Position numbers and translations under genes: made by a program. DNA of 64,000 nt from Brachybacterium massiliense (GTDB lineage Bacteria > Actinomycetota > Actinomycetes > Actinomycetales > Dermabacteraceae), in assembly GCF_900184245.1 (NCBI RefSeq), contig NZ_FXXB01000005.1, forward strand, positions 124,001 through 188,000. Reading direction: 5' to 3'. The notes under the pieces were generated by a model that saw nothing but the letters and a program-made list of their open reading frames with translations, was not told the origin of the DNA and did no database searches. Below are positions 56,865 through 64,000 of this stretch, one piece after another. Numbering within the stretch: the stretch's first letter is position 1; each line of letters opens with the position of its first letter.

Positions 56865-58427
56865 TCAGCGGGGGGCGACCGCGGTGGTCTCGAGCGCCTG
56901 CAGCAGGGCGCGCCGCCGCGGATCCATCAGCAGATCGATCCGCAGCGAGGCCGCGCCCTCGCCCCGTCCCGGCAGCGTCCAGCGCAGCTGGGCACGGCTG
57001 AGCACCTGCGCGTCCTGGACCCGAAGAGTCTCGAGCGCGCCCCTGTCCAGTCCCGCGCGCTCCAGGGCGGAGGCCAGGCGCCGACGGCGCTCCGCGCGCG
57101 GCACATCGAGGTCCATGTTGTCCGCGAACCACGCGTCGGCGATCGCGGGATCCTCCGTGCGCAGCCAGTCCAGCGCCGCCTGCGCCGCCTCGAGGGTGCG
57201 GGGTGCGGCCTGCTTCGGCCGGCGCGCCAGCAGGGCGGGGACCTCGCGTTGGAGCAGGCGCAGTGTCTGCATCGACAGCGGGGTGGCCGGGGCGTACTTC
57301 GAGTTCGCCAGCGCCACCACGCCCACCCCGGAGTCGCGGTGCCACACCATGAACGATCCGTATCCGGGGTAGCCGCCCGAGTGGGAGATGACCTGGCCGA
57401 GATCGGGGAAATGCTCGATCACCAGGCCGAAGCCGTAGCCGCGCACCCGGTCGAAACCGGGGGAGGTGCGCGCGGGGTCATCGAGATCCACCGGCAGGGG
57501 CGCGAGGGCCTGGTGGCGGTAGAGCTGCTGCATCTCGCGACGGGACGCGATGGCCAGCGGGCCGGCCTCGCGCTCAGCGGCGTCGGGCGCATCCGCCGCG
57601 GCGAGGAAGCGCACCCAGGCGGCGACATCGTCGACGGTGGAGAACAGTCCGGCCATCGCGCCGTACACCCCGGGGGAGTCCAGCGGCACCGGTTCGAAAC
57701 GGGTGGCGTCGCTGCGATCGGCCAGGCGGTGCCCGGTCGCGAGGTAGGCGGTGTCGATCTCCTCGGCGGACCAGCCGGTGCTGCCCAGCCCCAGCGGCTC
57801 GAGGAAGCGGCGGCGGATCTCGGCGGCGTAGTCGGAGCCGGTGACCTCGTCGATCACGCGGCCGATCAGAGCGTAGCCGGTGTTGGAGTACTCGAAGCCG
57901 GTGCCCACCCGGTGCACATGGCCGAGACCCTCGCGCAGCGTCGCGGCGAACTCCTCGCGGGTCATGGTCTCCTGACGGTCGCCCCAGGGATTGTCCGTCA
58001 CCAGGCCCGCGCTCATGGTGAGCAGCTCGCGCAGAGTGGGCTCGCGCTCATCGGCCCCGAGATCGAAGGCACCCGCGGCCTCGGGCACGTAGGTCGAGAC
58101 GGGCTCCTCCAGGCGCACCCGGCCCTCGTCCCGCAGGGCGAGCAGCGTCGCGGCGGTGAAGGACTTGGTCATCGAGGCGATGCGGGAGATGGTCGCCCGG
58201 TCCATCGGCGCGCCGCTCGCCGGGGGTGCGCCGCCGTCGAGCTTCCGGTGCCCGGCCGCGCCGTGGGCGAGGATCGCCTGCTCGTGATCATGGCCGCCGA
58301 TGATCGCCCAGGTCACCCCGGAGGTCTTGTGCTCGTCGACGGCGGAGTCGAACAGGGCTGCGACGGCGGAGTGCACGGCATCGGGCAGGACGGGGGAGGA
58401 AGGACTGGTCTCAGGCATGAGGGTCAC
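56865..58427 (-). CDS. Serine hydrolase, beta-lactamase/D-aminopeptidase-like
   Basis: A 520-residue protein with the SxxK motif S85-M-T-K88, EYSNTGYALIG (the YxN motif) and SHSGGYPGYGS (the HxG motif). The three elements of the beta-lactamase/DD-peptidase fold are thus intact within residues about 20-390. The C-terminal about 130 residues form an extra helical domain. No signal peptide is visible. Its GTG start overlaps the stop of the SWIM-domain gene (GTGA), so the SNF2, SWIM and hydrolase genes may be co-transcribed. The ATG at 58418 is another possible start. The substrate is unknown. Confidence 0.85.
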   Translation of the reverse strand: MTLMPETSPSSPVLPDAVHSAVAALFDSAVDEHKTSGVTWAIIGGHDHEQAILAHGAAGHRKLDGGAPPASGAPMDRATISRIASMTKSFTAATLLALRDEGRVRLEEPVSTYVPEAAGAFDLGADEREPTLRELLTMSAGLVTDNPWGDRQETMTREEFAATLREGLGHVHRVGTGFEYSNTGYALIGRVIDEVTGSDYAAEIRRRFLEPLGLGSTGWSAEEIDTAYLATGHRLADRSDATRFEPVPLDSPGVYGAMAGLFSTVDDVAAWVRFLAAADAPDAAEREAGPLAIASRREMQQLYRHQALAPLPVDLDDPARTSPGFDRVRGYGFGLVIEHFPDLGQVISHSGGYPGYGSFMVWHRDSGVGVVALANSKYAPATPLSMQTLRLLQREVPALLARRPKQAAPRTLEAAQAALDWLRTEDPAIADAWFADNMDLDVPRAERRRRLASALERAGLDRGALETLRVQDAQVLSRAQLRWTLPGRGEGAASLRIDLLMDPRRRALLQALETTAVAPR

Positions 58428-59179
58428 TGTAGAGGGTGCGAGTAGAAGCGGTGGATGACCGCCGCGACGTCCTCGCCGAGCACCTCGGCGAGCTTCGCGG
58501 GATCGGTGTGCGCGGGGTCCCAGGCACCGCGCGCCGCGGCGGGCGGTAGGGACTCCCCGTCACCGGCTCCCTCGGCGCTGTCGGCTCCGTCAGCCCTGTC
58601 GGCGCCCCCGGGCCCGTCGGCCCCCGAGCCTGCGGGCGGCGTCGCGGGCTCGCGCGGGGACACCAGGTCCTCGAGAGCGAGGCCGCGCAGAGTCAGCAGC
58701 AGCACCGGCTGCTCGTCCACTGCCTCGACCAGCACGTACAGCAGCGCCGCCACGTGACGGCAGGGTCCGGGCCAGTCCAGGCAGGAGCAGTCGTGGGAGA
58801 GCTCGGTGGCGTCCCGCGGCAGCAGCGAGACCTCCGAGCGTGCGAGCTCCGCCTCGATCTCCTGCGGGTACGTGCCGCCGGCCATCCGCGCCGGCAGCTC
58901 CGGGCGGGCCCGCGCGACCTGCAGGAACGCCTCACGATCCCCCTCCCGGAAGGCGGGCAGCTCGAGCCGGGCCTGGTACAGCTCGCCGTCGGCATCCAGC
59001 ACGTCACCGCGGGCCAGGCCCGCCTCGACATCCAGCCACTGCACCTTCCCGGCGCGGGCGTCCGACTTCCCGCGACCCACCCGGGAGGCGCCCAGCAGCC
59101 GCTCCGCCCCGTCCCGCAGAGCGACCGCGTGCCAGCCCTTCCCGATCGGGCCGCGACGGGAGATCAGCTCAATGCTCAT
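58424..59179 (-). CDS. SWIM zinc-finger protein
   Basis: A 251-residue protein. The SWIM motif CSCLDWPGPCRHVAALLY (C-x-C...C-x-H, about residues 131-148) would bind zinc. The region before it (LYQARLELPAFREGDREAFLQV) is the usual companion domain. A low-complexity insertion rich in Gly/Ala/Asp (about residues 188-215) follows. In actinobacteria such genes are typically paired with an SNF2 helicase gene, as here. The pair probably acts on nucleic acids, but no function has been shown by this sequence. The start region lies in a duplicated leader (59177-59279). Confidence 0.88.
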   Translation of the reverse strand: MSIELISRRGPIGKGWHAVALRDGAERLLGASRVGRGKSDARAGKVQWLDVEAGLARGDVLDADGELYQARLELPAFREGDREAFLQVARARPELPARMAGGTYPQEIEAELARSEVSLLPRDATELSHDCSCLDWPGPCRHVAALLYVLVEAVDEQPVLLLTLRGLALEDLVSPREPATPPAGSGADGPGGADRADGADSAEGAGDGESLPPAAARGAWDPAHTDPAKLAEVLGEDVAAVIHRFYSHPLQ

Positions 59180-59279
59180 CAGCTATCTCCTCCCGCTCGT
59201 TCCTCGCAGTTCGTCGACCAGCTCGATTCCCATCAGCTCATCTCCTCCCGCTCGTGCCTCGCAGTTCGTCGACCAGCTC
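59177..59279. repeat. Direct repeat of the SWIM-gene leader
   Basis: Two copies, 59177-59224 and 59231-59279, differ by one substitution and one single-base indel. Each copy carries, on the minus strand, the ribosome site GGGAGGAGAT and a following ATG. The outer copy opens a 16-codon frame (MGIELVDELRGTSGRR) before a stop, and the inner copy leads into the real gene (MSIELIS). Confidence 0.85.
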
Positions 59280-59284
59280 TAGAC

Positions 59285-62200
59285 TCACAGCCCGTCCTCC
59301 TCATCCAGGGAGAGCAGCGACAGCAGGCGGTCGTCGTCGAGGGAGGCCAGCCAGTCCTCGCCGGGGCCGACGGTGAGATCCGCGAGGGCCTGCTTGTCGT
59401 CCAGCACGGTGTCGATCTTCTCCTCCACTGTGCCTGCGCTGACCAGCTTGTTCACCGAGACGTCGCGGCGCTGACCGATGCGGAAGGCACGGTCGGTGGC
59501 CTGGTTCTCCACCGCCGGGTTCCACCAGCGATCGAGATGGACCACGTGATTGGCGGCGGTGAGGGTGAGCCCGGTGCCGCCCGCGCGCAGGCTCAGCAGC
59601 ATCAGGCCCGGCCGGTCGCGGTCCTCCTGGAACTCGGCGACCATCTGGTCCCGGTCCCGTTTGGAGACCCCGCCGTGCAGGAACGGCACGGAGGTCACCC
59701 CGAGATCCGCGAAGCGCTCCTGCCAGTAGGGCACCAGCAGCTGCCCGAAGGTCGTGAACTGGGTGAACAGCAGAGCCTTCTGCCCCTTCTCGAAGGCGGC
59801 GCCCAGCAGGTCATCGACCATCTCGAGCTTGCCCGAGCGGTGCTCGCCGTCGCGCACCAGGGGCGAGCCGTCGCCGAGGTAGTGGGCGGGGTGGTTGCAC
59901 ACCTGCTTCAGCCGGGTGATCGCGGAGACCACCAGGGTGCGGCGGGTCTTCTTCTCCGCCCCGTCGATCTGCACCATCAGGTCCTGCACGATCGCCTCGT
60001 AGAGGCCGGCCTGCTCGGGGGTCAGGTTCACCACGCGGGTCAGCTCGATCTTCTCCGGCAGATCCTTGATGATCGAGCGGTCCGTCTTCAGGCGTCGCTG
60101 GATGAACGGCGCGGTGATCAGCCGCAGCCGGCTGATCGCGCCGCCGTCGCCCTCCTCCTCGATCGGGGTCGCCACCCGTTCTTGGAAGCTCGCGGCGCTG
60201 CCCAGCAGCCCCGGGTTCACCACCTCCATCAGGGCGTGCAGATCCGCCAGGCGGTTCTCGACCGGGGTGCCGGTCAGCGCCAGGCGGTGCGGGGCCTGCA
60301 ATGCTCGGGCCGCGCGCGTGACCTGGGTGCCGGGCGTCTTGACGTGCTGCGCCTCATCGAGCACCAGGCGGTGCCAGGGCACGGCCGAGAGCACCGGCAG
60401 ATCCCGGGCCAGCAGCGAATAGGTGGTGATCACCAGGTCCGCATCCTGCGTGCCGGCCACGAAGGACTCGCCCCGCAGCCGGTCCCCGCCGTGGTGGACG
60501 TGCACCCGCAGATCGGGCGCGAACTTCGCCGCCTCGCGCTGCCAGGCCCCCACCACCGACATCGGGCACACCAGCAGGGTGGGGCCGATGGTCTCCGGCG
60601 CCTCCTGCCCGTACACGCCCTCACGCTCCCGGCACAGCAGCGCGAGCACCTGCATGGTCTTGCCCAGCCCCATGTCGTCGGCGAGGATCCCGCCGAGGCC
60701 CTGCCGGTGCAGCGCCCACATCCAGTCCACGCCCTCGAGTTGATAGGGCCGCAGCGTGGCCTGCAGCGAGCGCGGCTGCGGATAGGGCTGCGGGCCCTGC
60801 GCGCCGGGCAGCAGTCGTGCCAGGCCGTTGCTGCCTCCCGCGATCAGGGCGGCGAGCCCGAAATCGACGTCGGCCGCCTCCGGCGAGAGGATCAGGGAGA
60901 ACATCTCCATCCACGGCGCGCGCCCCGCCACCTCCGCCGGCTCCGGCACGGGCGGCGGCTGCTCGGCGGGCGGTGCGGTGCGGGCCGGGCGCGGGGGAGC
61001 GGTTCCGGTGCGCTCGGCGCGGGTGCGGGCCCCGAAGGCGTCCAGGAACCGTTCGGCGGCGCGCAGCGTGGAGGCATCCAGGCGCACCCACTGCCCGCGC
61101 AGCTGCACCAGTTCGGACTGCGCCGCGCGGATCTCCTCCATCTCCTCCTCGGTCAGCTCGGTCTCGCCCACCGCGACCCGCCAGCGGAAGGAGACCATCG
61201 CCCCCAGGCCCACGCCGGAGCCCTTGCGCTCGCCGGGCTCCTCGTCGACCTCCTGGGGGCGCAGGGTCGTCTTCTGCTTCGTCCACTCGCGCGGCAGCAG
61301 CACCGTCACCCCGGCCTCCTCGAGCGAGGGGGTGTCGCGGGAGAGGAACTCGGAGGCCTCCGCCGTGGTCAGCAGCCAGTCCACCCCGGTCTCGTCCACC
61401 GCCGCGCCGCGCACCGTGGGCGCCAGGCGCATCACCGCGGCGGAGGCCTCGGCCGCGCCGGCCGTGGTGAGATCCCCCACGGCCCGCAGATCCGCGACCG
61501 GATGCACGGTCCCATCGGGCTCGCGCAGGCAGGTCTGCAGCGGCCAGGCCGTGCCCAGCGGCGGTTCGAACAGACGCACCACCAGCTCGCTGTCCCCGGA
61601 GCTGAGCTTCACGCCGGGGCGGCCGGAGTCCACGAAGGCGTCCATCGCCGCGGTGATGCGGCGCTGGGTGGGCAGGTCGGCGCGCAGCTCGCCCTCGTCG
61701 GCCAGGGCCCACAGCACTCCGTGACGGTCCTCGGCCGGGGCCGGGATGGTGCGCAGGTGGGCGGCGAAGGCCTGCCGGGCGTGACCGTCCACGAGCGCGT
61801 GCAGCAGCGGCGGGGAGTCCTGCGCCGGGGCGCGCCACTGCATGACGGGGCGGCCGTACCGCTCCACGGCGCGGGCGCGCAGGTGACGCTCCTCCACCAG
61901 GGAGCGGGCCCGCAGGTCCAGCACCACCGCGACCACCAGATCGGGCATCGCGATCAGCTCGTCGCTCAGCCGCGCAGCGGCGCCGTCGGCGAGCAGGGAC
62001 GCCAGATGCTCGTGCAGCTCCTCCCCGAAGCGCTCGGCGAGCAGCTCACCGACCGCGCCCACGAAGGAGGTCAGCGCCGCACCCTCGAGCGGCAGCGCGG
62101 GCACCCTGCGGTCCCCGTCGCGGCCCGGGATCCGCACCCGGTGACGCAGCAGGTCCGGAGCATCCTCGAGCGCCGTGCCGAGGAGGCCCGGGGCCTCGCC

Positions 62201-62317
62201 TCGCAGGGTGGTGAGGCTCTCGAGCGCTCGAGAACGGCCGGGACCCGTCTGCTCGCGCGCCCACAGCGCCGGGCCCAGGTCGTCATCGACGACGAGGTGG
62301 AGACGACGCAGCGGCAT
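59285..62317 (-). CDS. SNF2/RapA-type DEAD/H helicase
   Basis: A 1010-residue protein. An N-terminal SNF2-associated domain (about residues 1-480) precedes the motor. The helicase has Walker A DMGLGKT (about 558), VITTYSLLARDL, DEAQHVKTPGT (the DEAQ box), ALTGTPVENRL, and motif V/VI at the C-terminus (LLSLRAGGTGLTLTAANHVVHLDRWWNPAVENQATDRAFRIGQ). Such ATPases remodel protein-DNA or RNA polymerase complexes. A TAGTCT box 6 nt before the ATG suggests a leaderless message. It is followed on the same strand by the SWIM gene, its usual partner. Confidence 0.94.
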   Translation of the reverse strand: MPLRRLHLVVDDDLGPALWAREQTGPGRSRALESLTTLRGEAPGLLGTALEDAPDLLRHRVRIPGRDGDRRVPALPLEGAALTSFVGAVGELLAERFGEELHEHLASLLADGAAARLSDELIAMPDLVVAVVLDLRARSLVEERHLRARAVERYGRPVMQWRAPAQDSPPLLHALVDGHARQAFAAHLRTIPAPAEDRHGVLWALADEGELRADLPTQRRITAAMDAFVDSGRPGVKLSSGDSELVVRLFEPPLGTAWPLQTCLREPDGTVHPVADLRAVGDLTTAGAAEASAAVMRLAPTVRGAAVDETGVDWLLTTAEASEFLSRDTPSLEEAGVTVLLPREWTKQKTTLRPQEVDEEPGERKGSGVGLGAMVSFRWRVAVGETELTEEEMEEIRAAQSELVQLRGQWVRLDASTLRAAERFLDAFGARTRAERTGTAPPRPARTAPPAEQPPPVPEPAEVAGRAPWMEMFSLILSPEAADVDFGLAALIAGGSNGLARLLPGAQGPQPYPQPRSLQATLRPYQLEGVDWMWALHRQGLGGILADDMGLGKTMQVLALLCREREGVYGQEAPETIGPTLLVCPMSVVGAWQREAAKFAPDLRVHVHHGGDRLRGESFVAGTQDADLVITTYSLLARDLPVLSAVPWHRLVLDEAQHVKTPGTQVTRAARALQAPHRLALTGTPVENRLADLHALMEVVNPGLLGSAASFQERVATPIEEEGDGGAISRLRLITAPFIQRRLKTDRSIIKDLPEKIELTRVVNLTPEQAGLYEAIVQDLMVQIDGAEKKTRRTLVVSAITRLKQVCNHPAHYLGDGSPLVRDGEHRSGKLEMVDDLLGAAFEKGQKALLFTQFTTFGQLLVPYWQERFADLGVTSVPFLHGGVSKRDRDQMVAEFQEDRDRPGLMLLSLRAGGTGLTLTAANHVVHLDRWWNPAVENQATDRAFRIGQRRDVSVNKLVSAGTVEEKIDTVLDDKQALADLTVGPGEDWLASLDDDRLLSLLSLDEEDGL

Positions 62318-62323
62318 GGTCCC

Positions 62324-62329
62324 AGACTA
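62324..62329 (-). promoter_or_regulatory. -10 box TAGTCT, leaderless SNF2 start
   Basis: TAGTCT on the minus strand is 6 nt before the ATG at 62317. It lies only about 20 bp from the stop of the preceding ParA-like gene. Confidence 0.45.
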
Positions 62330-62346
62330 GAAGAGGGCTGCGACGC

Positions 62347-64000
62347 TCAGAGACCGTCGATGATCAGAGCGGTCGCGTCGAGCCAGGCCTCCTTGGTCTT
62401 CGGGGACACCCGTGACCAGTCCAGATGGCTGCCGTCCACGAAGTGCTCCTCGTAGGGCACCTCGGTGACCGCGCGGGTGTGCGCCCCGAAGTGGGCCAGC
62501 AGACGGCCGCGCAGGGTCGAGTCGAACTTCCCCTTGGAGGAATGGGACAGGATCGTCACCGCATGATCGACCTGCTCGGCCAGGCCCGTGGCCCGCAGCT
62601 CGTCGATCATCCAGGCGGCGGCGTTGAAGGTGTCCTCGCGCACGGTCGAGATGATCACCAGCTGATCGGCGCTCTCCACGGCGGCGAGCCAGTTCGAGGC
62701 GCGCACGTTGTTGCCGGTGTCGATGACCTTGATCCGGTAGAAGCGCGAGAGCGCGTCGTTGAGATCGGCGAAGGCCGCATCATCGATCGAGGCAGCCGAG
62801 CCCGGGTCCTCGTCCGAGGCGAGGATGTCGAAGCGCATCTCGCCCTGGGGGCGCACGTACGGGTCCAGATCCGCGCTGCTCGCGCGCGGGGCGCGCAACG
62901 TCTCGATGTCGTGCAGCAGGTCCACCGCGGTGCGGTGGTGGTCGGTGGGGATGCCGCGCCAGCCCAGCGTGCCGCGGGTCTCGTTGTTGTCCCAGGCCAG
63001 CACATTGCCGCCGCGGGTCACGCCCAGAGTCGCGGCGATCATCAGCGAGGCGGTGGTCTTGTGGGCGCCGCCCTTGAGGTTCACCACCGCGATGTTGCGC
63101 GGACCCTCGAGCGGCCGACGGATCCGCTCCAGTCGCTCCGTCTCGCGCCGCTCACGACGGTTCGGGCGCGGGGAGATCACGCCGCCGGTGACCCGGGTGA
63201 TGAAGCCCGGGAAACCGAGGGTGGCCTTCACCTTCTCCGGACGCCTGGTGGAGGACTGCAGATCCTGGAGCGTGGGACGGGAGGGATCGCTCTCGGGCAC
63301 CGTTCGTGCCGGCAGCGGGCGCTTGCGCACGGGCGTCTCGCGCGCGTCGGGGGCCACGGCGGGCGAGGCCGCCGACGGAGCCGACGGCGCGGACGACGCT
63401 GACGGGGCGGAGGTGGCGGACTGCGCCGACGGGGTGGACTTCGCCGACGGAGCCGACGGAGCCGACGGAGCGGACGGTGCGGATGCGGCCGACGAGGCCG
63501 ACGGGGCGGAGGTCGCGGACGTCGCCGACGAAGCCGAGGCCGCGGACGCGCCGGAGCCCGCGGCGGTTCGGGTCGTCGGGGCGATGGATCCGGTGGAGGC
63601 GCTCGAGGTCGCGGGGCTGGCGGAGGGCGTCGGCGCTCCGGCAGGAGCCTCCGCGACACGTCGGCGGCGGGCGCCGTGCGCGCGCACCGTCGGCAGCTCG
63701 CCGGTCGCGGGAGAACCGATCGCGGCGTGCTCACCGGTGGCGGCCGAGCCGATCGCGGCGTGCTCGCCGGTGGCTGGGCCGCGCAGCGCGCGCCGATCGA
63801 TGCCGCTGAGGTCGACGGTGTCGTCGCTGGGCGGTGCGATCAGCGGCTCGTCGATCGAGGGGCCGTACAGGGGGCGGTCATCCTCCTCGCGACCGGTGAT
63901 CCGGCCGCTCGGCTCCACCCGCAGGTGATGCTGGACGTGCGGCTCGACGATCACCACGTCGACGTCGTGCCCGGCGCTCTTCGCGGCGGCGATGAAGCTT
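62347..64000 (-). CDS. ParA/MinD-like ATPase with Ala/Ser-rich region, N-terminus off the right edge
   Basis: At least 550 residues; the frame continues past the right edge (SFIAAAKSAGHDVDVVIVEPH). A Ser/Ala/Pro-rich low-complexity region (about 150 residues) precedes a basic stretch and the ATPase. The Walker A is a deviant form, VNLKGGAHKTTAS. VLAWDNNETRGTLGW and VIDTGNNVRASNWL follow in the positions of the later MinD motifs. Similar proteins accompany type VII secretion or chromosome positioning in actinobacteria. Without the upstream genes the role stays open; they would lie beyond the window. The stop is 17 bp before the SNF2 promoter. Confidence 0.82.
   Translation of the reverse strand, partial: SFIAAAKSAGHDVDVVIVEPHVQHHLRVEPSGRITGREEDDRPLYGPSIDEPLIAPPSDDTVDLSGIDRRALRGPATGEHAAIGSAATGEHAAIGSPATGELPTVRAHGARRRRVAEAPAGAPTPSASPATSSASTGSIAPTTRTAAGSGASAASASSATSATSAPSASSAASAPSAPSAPSAPSAKSTPSAQSATSAPSASSAPSAPSAASPAVAPDARETPVRKRPLPARTVPESDPSRPTLQDLQSSTRRPEKVKATLGFPGFITRVTGGVISPRPNRRERRETERLERIRRPLEGPRNIAVVNLKGGAHKTTASLMIAATLGVTRGGNVLAWDNNETRGTLGWRGIPTDHHRTAVDLLHDIETLRAPRASSADLDPYVRPQGEMRFDILASDEDPGSAASIDDAAFADLNDALSRFYRIKVIDTGNNVRASNWLAAVESADQLVIISTVREDTFNAAAWMIDELRATGLAEQVDHAVTILSHSSKGKFDSTLRGRLLAHFGAHTRAVTEVPYEEHFVDGSHLDWSRVSPKTKEAWLDATALIIDGL
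63362..63560. repeat. GCCGACGGA-type tandem repeats in the ParA-like gene
   Basis: Many near copies of a 9-bp unit (GCCGACGGA on the plus strand) encode the Ala/Ser/Pro-rich segment (APSAPSAPSAKS and similar). The unit keeps the frame, so length can vary without loss of the gene. Confidence 0.8.

Noticed and set aside
58754-62455. A very long plus-strand open frame (over 1200 codons) opposite the SNF2 gene
   Set aside because: It is the antisense of a clear helicase. Its composition (His, Gln, Gly, Arg-rich) and lack of any domain are typical of high-GC shadow frames.
63362-63560. Repeat tract considered as a CRISPR array
   Set aside because: The units are 9 bp, contiguous and in frame with a coding sequence; there are no spacers.

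Overview
The window is very GC-rich with strong third-position GC bias. The gene families and their order point to a high-GC Gram-positive actinobacterium, most like Brachybacterium or another Dermabacteraceae member. Supporting signs are an Rpf-like transglycosylase, a fused RmlC-RmlD protein, many leaderless genes whose start codon lies 6-7 nt after a TANNNT box, and an Ala/Ser-rich ParA-like ATPase. The genus is an inference; no 16S rRNA, tRNA or ribosomal protein gene was seen here.

Layout. 0-5 kb: a membrane-fusion protein cut by the left edge, a serine hydrolase, a CNNM/CorC membrane protein and pyruvate oxidase. 5-10.8 kb: dTDP-L-rhamnose synthesis (rfbA, rfbB, fused RmlC-RmlD), then a glycosyltransferase-like gene and manA, probably feeding a cell-surface polysaccharide. 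10.8-24.4 kb: a MauE-thioredoxin fusion, aldehyde dehydrogenase, M48 peptidase, two DHA2 drug exporters with operators, an HTTM membrane protein, an Rpf/peptidoglycan-binding protein, a polysaccharide-gene remnant and a PHP phosphatase. 24.5-37.7 kb: a large TcaA-like membrane protein (paralogue of the one at 16.5 kb), the tdh-kbl threonine-to-glycine pair, a MATE exporter, an RND exporter followed by a two-component system, and a secreted protein with a poly-Asp tail. 37.8-46.2 kb: a pair of ferritin-like diiron paralogues (one intact, one without ligands), a helical repeat protein, a PLP decarboxylase, a DinB-like protein, dnaB and a hypothetical protein. 46.2-47.0 kb: a rearrangement scar joining a toxin remnant, an ISL3 transposase 3' end and the 3' end of a solute:sodium symporter. 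47-64 kb: ordinary chromosomal genes including a permease-OHCU decarboxylase fusion, a Ser/Thr kinase, a SWIM protein next to an SNF2 helicase, and a ParA-like ATPase cut by the right edge.

Sequence quality matters here. A stretch at 20136-20164 matches the Nextera transposase adapter at 27 of 29 positions and sits inside a repeated domain. Four other genes carry indels that break otherwise convincing reading frames: an extra C before manA, a 49-bp tandem duplication in the M48 gene, an extra C in the decarboxylase and a lost base in the GNAT gene. This looks like a draft assembly with local errors, so several apparent fusions or truncations should not be taken as biology without read-level checks.

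The best candidates for something undescribed are the diiron/pseudo-diiron gene pair at 37.8-39.6 kb, the 68-bp inverted repeat that flanks its promoter region and encodes the same peptide in two divergent genes, and the two TcaA-like envelope proteins.
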